A stretch of DNA of 64,000 nt from Halomonas elongata. GTDB taxonomy: Bacteria > Pseudomonadota > Gammaproteobacteria > Pseudomonadales > Halomonadaceae. The position numbers and the translations under genes were made by a program. Shown here piece by piece: positions 18,581 through 26,161 of the stretch. The DNA is taken from contig NZ_JAJQTQ010000004.1 in the NCBI RefSeq assembly GCF_029081005.1, positions 1-64,000 of the forward strand, written 5' to 3'. The notes under the pieces are model-generated. The model did not search any database and was not told the DNA's origin. It saw only the letters and a list, made by a program, of their open reading frames with translations. Every line of letters begins with the position of its first letter. Positions within the stretch are counted from its first letter, which is position 1.

Positions 18581-19216
18581 TCAGGGCTTTCGTTCTATAT
18601 CCACATCGCCGGCCGGAGTGAAATCGCCTAGCGCCATCATGTGGCCGAGCTTGCCGGCCTTGGTGGACAGGTAGTGCTCGTTGTGCGGGTTGAGGCCCGT
18701 GGTCAGACCCACTCGTTCGACCACGTCCACGCCGACCCGGGTCAGGGCTTCGACCTTGCGGGGGTTGTTGGTCATCAGCCGGAGCGAGTCGATGCCCAGG
18801 TGCTCGAGCATCGGCAGACAGAGGTCGTAGCGGCGCAGGTCGGCAGAGAAGCCAAGCTGCTCGTTGGCCTCGACAGTGTCGGCGCCCTGGTCCTGGAGAT
18901 GGTAGGCGCGGATCTTGTTGAGCAGGCCGATGCCGCGACCTTCCTGGCGCAGGTAGAGCAGCACGCCGCGTCCTGCCTCGGCGATGCGCTTGAGCGCCTC
19001 CTGGAGCTGGTAGCCGCAGTCGCAGCGCATCGAGAACAGGGCGTCGCCAGTGAGACATTCGGAATGCACGCGGCCGAGCACCGGCTGGCCATCGGCGACA
19101 TCGCCCAGGGTGAGGACGACATGATCCTTGCCGGTAGCTTCGTCTTCGAAGCCGTGCATGGTGAAGGTGGCCCATGGAGTGGGGAGCCGGGAGGCGGCGA
19201 TGTAGCGAATCGTCAC
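18581..19216 (-). CDS. ribA: GTP cyclohydrolase II
   Basis: A 211-residue stand-alone RibA that opens the imidazole ring of GTP to start riboflavin synthesis. Zinc ligands appear in [18 protein letters not shown] (three Cys), and the GTP-binding and catalytic motif [12 protein letters not shown] and the TNNPRK segment are intact. The start codon is GTG at 19216, preceded by GAGGTA. It is not fused to a RibB domain, as in E. coli RibA. No FMN riboswitch was recognised upstream. Confidence 0.95.
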   Translation of the reverse strand: MTIRYIAASRLPTPWATFTMHGFEDEATGKDHVVLTLGDVADGQPVLGRVHSECLTGDALFSMRCDCGYQLQEALKRIAEAGRGVLLYLRQEGRGIGLLNKIRAYHLQDQGADTVEANEQLGFSADLRRYDLCLPMLEHLGIDSLRLMTNNPRKVEALTRVGVDVVERVGLTTGLNPHNEHYLSTKAGKLGHMMALGDFTPAGDVDIERKP

Positions 19217-19333
19217 GATGTACCTCGATGAAGGACCGGGCGTGGCCGTCGGGATGATGTCATTCTATCAGGAAGGCGAGTCGGGCTCACGGTCGAGCCT
19301 GATGGGTTACAATGGCGACCACATTTTCCGTGG

Positions 19334-20410
19334 ATGAGCGAACGCATGGAACTCGAGAACGACCGCCTGCTGCGCGCCCTGGCGCGTCAGCCCGTTGACC
19401 GCACACCGGTCTGGATGATGCGTCAGGCGGGCCGCTACCTGCCGGAGTATCGCGAAGTACGCGCCGAGGCGGGCAGCTTCATGGATCTCTGTCGTGATCG
19501 TGACAGGGCTTGTGAGGTGACGCTGCAGCCACTGGAGCGCTACCCGCTGGATGCCGCCATCCTGTTCTCGGATATCCTGACCATTCCTGATGCCATGGGG
19601 CTGGGACTGTACTTCGAGACCGGCGAGGGCCCGAAATTCCGCAAGCCGGTGCGCACGCCCGAGGCGGTAGAGGCGCTCACCGTCCCCGATGCCGAGCGTG
19701 ATCTGGACTACGTGATGAATGCCGTCACCACCATCCGTCGTGAGCTGAAGGGGCGCGTGCCCTTGATCGGCTTTTCCGGCAGTCCCTGGACGCTGGCCAC
19801 CTACATGGTGGAAGGCGCCTCGAGCAGGGATTTCCGTCATGTGAAGGCCATGCTCTATGACACGCCGGATACCATGCATCGACTGCTCGACCTTCTGGCC
19901 CGGGCGGTGACGGACTATCTCAATGCCCAGATTCGCGCCGGCGCCCAGGTCGTGCAGATCTTCGATACCTGGGGCGGTGCGCTGTCGACGCCGGCCTATG
20001 AGACTTTCTCGCTGCGCTACATGAAGCAGATCGTGGACGGCTTGATCCGTGAACGCGAGGGGCGGCGCGTGCCGGTGATCCTGTTCACCAAGAACGGTGG
20101 CCAGTGGCTCGAGGCGCAGGCGGCAACCGGTGCCGATGCCCTGGGGCTGGATTGGAGTACCGAACTGGCTGGCGCCCGGGAACGGGTTGGTCAGCGTGTC
20201 GCGCTGCAGGGCAACCTGGACCCCAATGTGCTGTTCGCCCGTCCTCGGGCGATCCGTGACGAAGTGGCGCGAATCCTCGACAGCTACGGCACGGGACCCG
20301 GCCATGTCTTCAACCTGGGCCATGGCATCAGCCAGTTTACCGATCCCGAGCGTGTCACGGCCTTCATCGAGGCCCTGCACGAGCTGAGCCCCGCCTATCA
20401 TCGGCAGTGA
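19334..20410 (+). CDS. hemE: Uroporphyrinogen decarboxylase
   Basis: A 358-residue cytosolic enzyme that decarboxylates uroporphyrinogen III to coproporphyrinogen III in haem synthesis. It carries the N-terminal signature [16 protein letters not shown], the [13 protein letters not shown] segment and the C-terminal [16 protein letters not shown] with the conserved His. Either the ATG at 19334 or the one at 19346 could be the true start; the second gives 354 residues, matching E. coli HemE exactly. It appears monocistronic. Confidence 0.95.
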   Translation: MSERMELENDRLLRALARQPVDRTPVWMMRQAGRYLPEYREVRAEAGSFMDLCRDRDRACEVTLQPLERYPLDAAILFSDILTIPDAMGLGLYFETGEGPKFRKPVRTPEAVEALTVPDAERDLDYVMNAVTTIRRELKGRVPLIGFSGSPWTLATYMVEGASSRDFRHVKAMLYDTPDTMHRLLDLLARAVTDYLNAQIRAGAQVVQIFDTWGGALSTPAYETFSLRYMKQIVDGLIREREGRRVPVILFTKNGGQWLEAQAATGADALGLDWSTELAGARERVGQRVALQGNLDPNVLFARPRAIRDEVARILDSYGTGPGHVFNLGHGISQFTDPERVTAFIEALHELSPAYHRQ

Positions 20411-20578
20411 CCGGCACGCGTCTCGGGAATCCCCGGGCTCGCGCTGGCCCCGGGCCAGCGGCAACAGGGCCCTGTATCGCCATGATCCCGGCATGAAGGC
20501 CCGCCGGGGTCGACCTATCCTGCGGGCCGCCGCGGACATGCGGGCGCGGCCTGCCGCCATTCGTTACCTCGAGGGTCC

Positions 20579-21442
20579 ATGATGAGCACGTCTCCTGATT
20601 CCGGCTGGTTCACCGAAGTCTTCGACAGCCAGGGCAGCGCCTTCGCGCTGAAGGTCACCGACAAGCTGCACGAGGTGCACAGCGACTACCAGCATCTCGA
20701 GGTCTACGCGACCGAGTCATTCGGCAACCTGCTGGTACTGGATGGCTGCGTGATGCTGACCGATCGCGACAATTTTCTTTATCACGAGATGATTGCGCAT
20801 CCGGCCTTGTTCACCCACGCCGATCCGAAGCGAGTGGTGATCATCGGTGGCGGTGATTGCGGAACCCTGCGCGAAGTACTGCGCCATCCCGGCGTGGAGA
20901 GGGTCACCCAGATCGATATCGACGAGGAAGTGACCCGGGCCGCCGAGCGTTTCTTCCCTTGCCTGACCGAGGCGAACGACGACCCTCGCGCCGAACTGGC
21001 CTTCACCGACGGTGTGCGCTGGGTCGACGAGGCAGAGGCCGGGAGCGTCGATGTGCTGATCATCGATTCCACCGATCCGGTGGGGCCAGCGGAAGGGCTG
21101 TTCACCACCGATTTCCTGCGCCGTTGTCATCGTATCCTGCGCCCCGGCGGGGTGATGGTGCAGCAGAGCGAGTCGCCGCTCTACCACAGCGGTTCGATCA
21201 TTCGGGAGCTGCGTCACGACATGTGCGAGGCTGGTTTCGGCAGCGTGGCGACCCTGCCGTTCCCGCAGCCCGTCTATCCGTCCGGCTGGTGGAGCGTCAC
21301 GCTGGCCGGCAAGGGATGCGACGTGAATGACTTCCGTGAGCGCGATGCGCGGGACGCCGGTCTGCCGCTCGACTACTACACCGCCGAGGTACACCGGGGC
21401 GCCCTGGCACTGCCACCCTTCATGCGCCGGGCGTTCGACTGA
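20579..21442 (+). CDS. speE: Polyamine aminopropyltransferase (spermidine synthase)
   Basis: A 287-residue enzyme that transfers the aminopropyl group of decarboxylated SAM to putrescine. The N-terminal beta domain is followed by the SAM-like Rossmann fold with VVIIGGGDCGTLREVL and the catalytic-acid loop LIIDSTDPVGPAEGLF. The position following GGG is Asp-Cys rather than the more common Asp-Gly, a minor variation. GAGGG precedes the ATG-ATG start. No speD is adjacent, so decarboxylated SAM must be made elsewhere. Confidence 0.9.
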   Translation: MMSTSPDSGWFTEVFDSQGSAFALKVTDKLHEVHSDYQHLEVYATESFGNLLVLDGCVMLTDRDNFLYHEMIAHPALFTHADPKRVVIIGGGDCGTLREVLRHPGVERVTQIDIDEEVTRAAERFFPCLTEANDDPRAELAFTDGVRWVDEAEAGSVDVLIIDSTDPVGPAEGLFTTDFLRRCHRILRPGGVMVQQSESPLYHSGSIIRELRHDMCEAGFGSVATLPFPQPVYPSGWWSVTLAGKGCDVNDFRERDARDAGLPLDYYTAEVHRGALALPPFMRRAFD

Positions 21443-21463
21443 GGCCCGGGACCGGCGGTGTCT

Positions 21464-21955
21464 TCACAGCCGGGGCTCGTGACGGGAAACGGGCTCCGCC
21501 TCGCCGTCGCTCGGGTTCCATGTCGGTTCGTCGCCACCCTGGCGTCGGGTCGACGTCGACTGGGCGACGCGGGCGCTGCCGATGACCTCATCGTCCATCG
21601 AGACCGGACGTGCCGAGGACGTCCAGGCGCGTTCGGTGTCGTGGACGGCCGGGCGCCGATCGAAGGAACGGGTCACCACATCGCCCGGTGCGAAGCCGGC
21701 GCGAAGGCTCGCCAGGTGGTAGGGCAACAGCCATAGTTCGGCGATCAAGCGAACGCCGACCATGGCCAGCAAGAGCACGCCGCCCCCGAGGGCAAGGCGT
21801 GGCCAGGCGGCTAGCCAGGTCGTGTCGGCGACCCAGGGGGTGTGCGGCGCCAGCCACAGGCCACCGGCCACCAGCAGGCCGAGCTGGATGACGGCGTGGC
21901 AGAACAGCAGGGTGCGTCGCGGCAGGGGGTGCCGGGGAAAGAAGAATTGCCGCAT
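21464..21955 (-). CDS. Small two-helix membrane protein (DUF4282-like)
   Basis: A 163-residue protein with two membrane helices (about residues 18-36 and 55-78: LLFCHAVIQLGLLVAGG and LALGGGVLLLAMVGVRL). The second helix leads into RLIAELWLLPYHL, which resembles the conserved end of DUF4282 proteins. The C-terminal half is hydrophilic and likely disordered. GGAGGA precedes the ATG at 21955; longer upstream reading is rejected as low-complexity Arg/Pro sequence. It converges with speE, stop to stop 21 bases apart. Function unknown. Confidence 0.6.
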   Translation of the reverse strand: MRQFFFPRHPLPRRTLLFCHAVIQLGLLVAGGLWLAPHTPWVADTTWLAAWPRLALGGGVLLLAMVGVRLIAELWLLPYHLASLRAGFAPGDVVTRSFDRRPAVHDTERAWTSSARPVSMDDEVIGSARVAQSTSTRRQGGDEPTWNPSDGEAEPVSRHEPRL

Positions 21956-22137
21956 GTCGAGTCCTCCGGATAGCGTCGGCGGTTGGGGGCCGAGGTTGCG
22001 CCGGCGCTCCTTGCCGGTGAGCCCGCATCCTACCCTAGACGGCGGCGGCCGGGCAGTGTCCGCGAAGACCGACGCCGGGTGTCGCCAGGTGCCGTCTCCC
22101 GTGTCGCCGGGCCGTGATGAGCGGCGCCGGACGTCCA

Positions 22138-23064
22138 TCAGGAGTAATAGGGCAGATCGATCTGATCGCTGCTGCGAATGCCCTCCGTCATGTGTCGGCA
22201 TTGCTTGAGAAATTCCCGCATGCCGGTGGCCAGATACTTGTGGCGGTGCCAGATGAAGGCGAACTGGCGACTCAGGTCCAGGTCGGGTGTCGGAATCTGC
22301 ACCAGGCTGCCGCGCCGGAAGGCATCACGCAGGGCCAGCTTGGAGACGCAGCCGATGCCCAGGCCCGATTCCACGGCCCGCTTGATGCCTTCGGTATGTT
22401 CCAGTTCGAGCAGGGTATTGAAACGCCCGCGGCGATGACGCGCGGCCTGTTCCAGTGTCAGTCGGGTGCCCGACCCCTGCTCGCGCATGATCCAGGCTTC
22501 CCGCAGCAGGCGATCCAGTTCCACCGGCCCCTGGTTCGCCAAGGGGTGGCGCGGTGAGCAGAATATCGCCAGTTCGTCCTCCACCCAGGGCTGGGTAATG
22601 ACGTCGTCCTCTTCGCACTGGCCTTCGATCAGCCCCAGGTCGAGTTCGTGCTGCCGAACCTCCTCGACGATGGTACGCGTGTTGCGGACCTGCAGACGCA
22701 CGCGGCTGCCGGGATGGCGCTGCATGAAGTCGCTGATCAGCAGGGTGGCGAGGTAATTGCCGATGGTCAGGGTGGCGCCCACGTCCAGGGTGCCGATGCC
22801 CTGCTGGCCGCGCAGCAGTTCCTCGACCTCCTCGGCTCGATCGAGCAACGCCACGGCCTTGGGCAGCAGCTGGAAGCCCAGGGCGTTCAGCTTGAGTCGT
22901 TTGCCGAGGCGGTCCAGCAATCGGCAGTCGAACTGCCGTTCGAGCTCGGCCAGGGCGGTACTGGCCGCCGACTGCGAGAGCGCCAGTGATCGGGCGGCTC
23001 GGGAGACACTCTCGTGCTGGGCCACGGCGACGAAGACCTCGAGCTGACGCAGGGTATAACGCAT
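22138..23064 (-). CDS. finR: LysR-type regulator, FinR-like
   Basis: A 308-residue LysR-type transcription factor: winged HTH in residues 1-60 (MRYTLRQLEVFVAVAQHESV and SQSAASTALAELERQF) and a two-subdomain effector region from about 90. It is divergent from fpr, the gene order of finR-fpr in pseudomonads, where FinR activates fpr under superoxide stress and sulfite. The name rests on this context and N-terminal resemblance. A dyad operator candidate lies in the 144-base gap. Confidence 0.75.
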   Translation of the reverse strand: MRYTLRQLEVFVAVAQHESVSRAARSLALSQSAASTALAELERQFDCRLLDRLGKRLKLNALGFQLLPKAVALLDRAEEVEELLRGQQGIGTLDVGATLTIGNYLATLLISDFMQRHPGSRVRLQVRNTRTIVEEVRQHELDLGLIEGQCEEDDVITQPWVEDELAIFCSPRHPLANQGPVELDRLLREAWIMREQGSGTRLTLEQAARHRRGRFNTLLELEHTEGIKRAVESGLGIGCVSKLALRDAFRRGSLVQIPTPDLDLSRQFAFIWHRHKYLATGMREFLKQCRHMTEGIRSSDQIDLPYYS

Positions 23065-23084
23065 CCGACGGGCTCCCGGACAGT

Positions 23085-23103
23085 TTATCCATAGTATAGA
23101 TAA
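23085..23103. promoter_or_regulatory. LysR-type operator between finR and fpr
   Basis: TTATC N9 GATAA is an exact dyad of the T-N11-A class in the intergenic gap between the divergent finR-like and fpr genes. A second TTATC half-site follows at 23107-23111. The position fits autoregulation and fpr activation. Confidence 0.6.
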
Positions 23104-23208
23104 GCTTTATCCATACAATTCATTTAACAGATATTCTGGCCTTCCTTAGAATCTGTTGCAAAGAGTAGATAGCCTATATATGCGTTTCCGGAATATAAGG
23201 GTGCCGAC

Positions 23209-23985
23209 ATGAGCAAGTTTGCCGAGGAAGAGGTCCTCAGCGTCCATCACTGGAATGACACGCTGTTCAGCTTCCGTACCACTCGTGAGCGCAGCCTGCG
23301 CTTCAAGAATGGTCAGTTCGTGATGATCGGCCTGGAGGTCGAGGGCAAGCCGCTGATGCGCGCCTACTCCGTCGCCAGCCCCAACTACGAGGACCACCTG
23401 GAATTCTTCAGCATCAAGGTGCCGGATGGCCCGCTGACCTCTCGGCTGCAGCACCTCCAGGTCGGCGACAAGATCATGGTCAGCCGCAAGCCTACCGGCA
23501 CGCTGGTCACCGACGATCTGCTGCCGGGCCGCAATCTTTACCTGCTGTCCACCGGCACCGGCCTGGCGCCGTTCATGAGCCTGATTCAGGACCCCGAGGC
23601 CTATGAGCGCTTCGAGAAGATCGTGCTGGTCCATGGCGTGCGCAGTGTCAGCGAGCTTGCCTACGCCGACTTCATCTCCAAGGAACTGCCGGCGCATGAG
23701 TACCTGGGCGAGGAGATCAGCGAGAAGCTGGTCTACTACCCGACGGTAACGCGGGAAGACTTCCACACCACCGGCCGTCTGACCGACCATATCCGGACGG
23801 GAAAGCTGTTCGAGGATACCGACCTGCCGACCATCGATCCCAAGCAGGATCGTGCCATGCTCTGCGGCAGCCCGGCGATGCTCGACGAGACCAGCTCCCT
23901 GCTCGACGAGCTGGGCTTCAATATCTCGCCGCGCATGGGCGACCCCGGCGACTACGTCATCGAGCGGGCCTTCGTCGAGAAATGA
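23209..23985 (+). CDS. fpr: Ferredoxin/flavodoxin-NADP+ reductase
   Basis: A 258-residue FAD enzyme that moves electrons between NADPH and ferredoxin or flavodoxin. The FAD-binding RAYSVASPNY, the NADP-binding LLSTGTGLAPFMS and the C-terminal PGDYVIERAFVEK (aromatic-poor bacterial subclass tail) are all present. It lies divergent from the finR-like regulator, which suggests induction under oxidative stress. It is also the last standard gene before the Rieske cassette, but that cassette brings its own reductase. Confidence 0.92.
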   Translation: MSKFAEEEVLSVHHWNDTLFSFRTTRERSLRFKNGQFVMIGLEVEGKPLMRAYSVASPNYEDHLEFFSIKVPDGPLTSRLQHLQVGDKIMVSRKPTGTLVTDDLLPGRNLYLLSTGTGLAPFMSLIQDPEAYERFEKIVLVHGVRSVSELAYADFISKELPAHEYLGEEISEKLVYYPTVTREDFHTTGRLTDHIRTGKLFEDTDLPTIDPKQDRAMLCGSPAMLDETSSLLDELGFNISPRMGDPGDYVIERAFVEK

Positions 23986-24018
23986 CCGTTGCCCGGGCTT
24001 CGTCCGGGAGCTTCCGAG

Positions 24019-24100
24019 AGCTGTAAGCCGTAAGCTTGAAGCTGGAAGAAAAAACCGCCCGTCTGCGCCGGGAGCTGGAAGTCATAAGCCTTAAGCTTGA
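24019..24100 (+). repeat. Two degenerate four-unit heptamer blocks
   Basis: Two blocks 54 bases apart each consist of four seven-base units of the form AGCYKDA (AGCTGTA, AGCCGTA, AGCTTGA, AGCTGGA at 24019-24046; AGCTGGA, AGTCATA, AGCCTTA, AGCTTGA at 24073-24100) and are each followed by AGAAAAA. The units resemble the reverse complement (AGCTCGA) of the perfect array at 24140, so the locus is an inverted arrangement of an old and a young array. Confidence 0.7.
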
Positions 24101-24139
24101 AGAAAAACCTTGACCCCATGTTGTCGGGGTTCATGCTGC

Positions 24140-24216
24140 CTTCGAGCTTCGAGCTTCGAGCTTCGAGCTTCGAGCTTCGAGCTTCGAGCTTCGAGCTTCG
24201 AGCTTCGAGCTTCGAG
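24140..24216 (+). repeat. Tandem array of exactly 11 CTTCGAG heptamers
   Basis: A perfect 77-base array of CTTCGAG, with no mismatch. It lies in the 335-base gap between fpr and the GntR regulator; apart from this array and the degenerate blocks, I see only unresolved promoter sequence there. The same array with the same copy number occurs at 45286-45362. Because seven is not a multiple of three, all frames read as a false repeat protein. Confidence 0.95.
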
Positions 24217-24320
24217 CAGGGAGTTGCCGCTCTGGAGGCGGTTGTCGGGGTTCGGATCTTGCATCTTGCTGCTCGTATGCTTTGGGTTTCGAGCTTACGC
24301 GCGGCGCCAACCTTGCTACC

Positions 24321-25139
24321 ATGTCTCTCCTTCATGTTCCCGGTCAGGACGTTGCCGTGTTGACGCTGCTTGCCGAGCGTGTCTCGCGACATCTCGAGCG
24401 CTTCCCCAAGTCCCCCAAGTATCTGTGCATGCGTGATGCGCTCATCGAGCTGATCGTCGAAGGGCGGTTGAGCGAGGGTACGCGCTTGCCCACCGAGCAG
24501 GCATTGGCCGAGGCACTTCCCCTCAGCCTCGGTACGGTGCAGAAAGCACTGCGGGACCTGGTGGATAGCGGCGAGCTGTATCGGCGCCGCCGCCTGGGCA
24601 CCTTCGTCGCCGGAGGCGACCATCGGCGCGAGATCACCACGCCGGCCTTCAGCTTCCTGCGCCCCGATGGCTCGCGGGTGCGCATGGTCTTCATTCGCCT
24701 GATGAAGCGTGAGCGGGTCAGGATGGACCGTCCCGGTAAGTGGTGCGAAGCGCTCGGGCCCTGTGAGGCAGGCTATATCCGCCTGGTGCGCCAGGACCGT
24801 ATCGATGGCGCCTTCGACTGCCACACCGAGATCTATCTGCGGGCGGATCAAGCCGAGGCCCTGCTCGAAGCGCCGGTCGAGGCATTCGAGCACGAGAGTG
24901 TCCTGCCCCTTTTGCAGGCGCGGACGCGTATGGTCGTCGACCATGCCGATAACCGAGTACGTATGGTGCGCCTCCCCAGAGCGGTAGCCAAGGCCATCGC
25001 ACCCGATGCGGGGCCGTCGGCACCAGGGCTGCGGCTCGACACCCTCTATCGCCTCCAGGATGGTTCGGCCGTCGCCTGGCAGGTCATGCATATCCCCGCC
25101 AACGATTACTCTCTCTCGCTGCACACCGAGCTGCGTTAG
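24321..25139 (+). CDS. GntR-family regulator with UTRA effector domain
   Basis: A 272-residue HutC-subfamily regulator. The N-terminal winged HTH (about residues 20-95) shows the GntR pattern (ALIELIVEGRLSEGTRLPTE, then LGTVQKALRDLVDSGEL and GTFVAG). A UTRA ligand-binding domain follows from about residue 110. The start is not certain; ATG at 24321 is chosen over an in-frame TTG at 24282. It is 342 bases upstream of, and on the same strand as, the Rieske operon. A 16-base perfect palindrome there overlaps the promoter -35, so it probably represses that operon. Confidence 0.82.
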   Translation: MSLLHVPGQDVAVLTLLAERVSRHLERFPKSPKYLCMRDALIELIVEGRLSEGTRLPTEQALAEALPLSLGTVQKALRDLVDSGELYRRRRLGTFVAGGDHRREITTPAFSFLRPDGSRVRMVFIRLMKRERVRMDRPGKWCEALGPCEAGYIRLVRQDRIDGAFDCHTEIYLRADQAEALLEAPVEAFEHESVLPLLQARTRMVVDHADNRVRMVRLPRAVAKAIAPDAGPSAPGLRLDTLYRLQDGSAVAWQVMHIPANDYSLSLHTELR

Positions 25140-25243
25140 ATCGTCGAGACAGCTCGGCTCTTTTGACTTGTGGCACCCGTATCACTCGCGCTTCGAGCAG
25201 CCCGGATCGTTCATCCTGACGATTTGTCGCCGATTGTTGCCTG

Positions 25244-25335
25244 GTGACCCACATGGAGGCGGGAAATGCGTTGGCCCGCCGGGAGCGGGCCTGGCCCCGG
25301 CCGTCGCTCGTCGACTGTTCGTACAGAGCTTAGGC
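25244..25335 (+). repeat. Dispersed intergenic repeat, copy B
   Basis: Matches copy A (21-105) across the whole length. Its hairpin is GGCCCGC (25273-25279), loop CGGGA, GCGGGCC (25285-25291), with a C:G closing pair where copy A has T:A. It lies between the GntR gene and the Rieske promoter. Confidence 0.7.
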
Positions 25336-25359
25336 GTCATGCTCGTTTCATGCACCATG

Positions 25360-25375
25360 AATACTATATAGTATT
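25360..25375. promoter_or_regulatory. Perfect 16-base palindrome overlapping the Rieske -35 box
   Basis: AATACTATATAGTATT reads identically on both strands and overlaps the first two bases of the -35 hexamer (25374-25379). This is the position of a classic repressor site. The neighbouring GntR/UTRA regulator is the most likely ligand. Confidence 0.6.
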
Positions 25376-25401
25376 GACAGGTGTGGCGACGCCTCTATAC
25401 T
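25374..25401 (+). promoter_or_regulatory. Sigma70 promoter of the Rieske oxygenase operon
   Basis: TTGACA (25374-25379), 16-base spacer, TATACT (25396-25401): five or six matches in each box. The spacer contains AGGTGT and ACGCCT half-sites in inverted order, which could be a further operator. The first gene starts 80 bases downstream of the -10. Confidence 0.75.
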
Positions 25402-25411
25402 GCCGTACAGG

Positions 25412-25441
25412 ATCATATAAAAAACAAGGTTCCATAATTGA
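25412..25441 (+). promoter_or_regulatory. Downstream 30-base operator element, copy 1 (Rieske operon)
   Basis: Starts 10 bases after the -10 box. It matches the element at 29444-29473 at 23 of 30 positions in an ungapped alignment, including ATCA at the left, AAACAA in the middle and TGA at the right. The element has imperfect dyad symmetry around an AAAC NNN GTT core. Confidence 0.55.
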
Positions 25442-25481
25442 TGCATTTTGACTGATGCATCCGACCGATGAGGACTACGTC

Positions 25482-25799
25482 ATGAGTTGGACAACCGTCT
25501 GCAAGACCGACCAGGTGCAGGAAGACTTTCCCTATTCCGCCAAGCTCGATGGCAAGGAAGTCGGTGTGTATGTGCTGGATGGCGAGTACTACGCCCTCGA
25601 GGACGTCTGTCCCCACGCCTATGCCCTTCTGTCCCAGGGGTTTGTCGAGGACGGTCAGGTGGAGTGCCCGCTGCACGAGGCGACCTTCGACATCAAGAGC
25701 GGCAAGTGCCTGCGCGAGCCCGCCGACCGCGACCTCCACGTCTACCCGGTGCGGATCATCGATGACGAAGTGCAACTCCAGACCAGCGAGGAGAGCTGA
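25482..25799 (+). CDS. Rieske-type [2Fe-2S] ferredoxin
   Basis: A 105-residue soluble electron carrier. The Rieske cluster ligands are C43-x-H45 and C62-x-x-H65 (CPHA and CPLHEA), the pattern of ferredoxins that feed ring-hydroxylating dioxygenases. GAGGA precedes the ATG at 25482; an in-frame ATG at 25455 would add nine residues. It is the first gene of a five-gene operon whose members together form a three-component oxygenase system, so it should shuttle electrons from the FAD reductase (27961) to the terminal oxygenase (26162). Confidence 0.9.
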   Translation: MSWTTVCKTDQVQEDFPYSAKLDGKEVGVYVLDGEYYALEDVCPHAYALLSQGFVEDGQVECPLHEATFDIKSGKCLREPADRDLHVYPVRIIDDEVQLQTSEES

Positions 25800-25802
25800 A
25801 CC

Positions 25803-26108
25803 ATGGCCCAGCAGGACTACAACCCCCAACTGAAGCAATGGCAACGCATCATCCCCTCCAGCGAACCTGGCCAGGGTTACATCGAGGCGCCCGGTGGCTT
25901 CGCCAATCCCGTCTGGCAGACCCGTGCCAGTGCGCCGGGCGCCTTCGAACACGCCCTGGTGGAAGCCCTCGAAGAGGTCTTCGCCGACGGCGCGACCGAG
26001 CTGGACGCCGTGGTCGAGGGCCTCAATGCTCGCCATCGTCACGATCGCAATGGCCAGTCCTGGACCCAGGAAAGTTTCCTTCAGGAGATGGCGGTGCTCG
26101 GACAGTGA
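25803..26108 (+). CDS. Unknown 101-residue protein of the Rieske operon
   Basis: A 101-residue soluble protein beginning three bases after the ferredoxin stop, with good codon use, so it is real. The first half is rich in Gly, Pro and aromatic residues (PGQGYIEAPGGFANPVW). The second half is helical (FEHALVEALEEVFADGATEL and WTQESFLQEMAVLG). Similar small proteins beside Rieske operons are sometimes annotated as recombinase-like helix-turn-helix proteins; I recall this only loosely. It is too small and unlike in sequence to be a typical dioxygenase beta subunit. Possible roles are assembly factor, small subunit or regulator. Confidence 0.6.
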   Translation: MAQQDYNPQLKQWQRIIPSSEPGQGYIEAPGGFANPVWQTRASAPGAFEHALVEALEEVFADGATELDAVVEGLNARHRHDRNGQSWTQESFLQEMAVLGQ

Positions 26109-26161
26109 ACCGCCTCGGGGCTACGCCCCTTTGCCAGTACAAGACATAACGAGGTCGAGAC

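Noticed and set aside
24097-24436. Apparent repeat proteins with SFELRAS units at 24.1 and 45.3 kb
   Set aside because: They are translations of a seven-base tandem DNA array, which gives the same repeat in every frame; no start signals.
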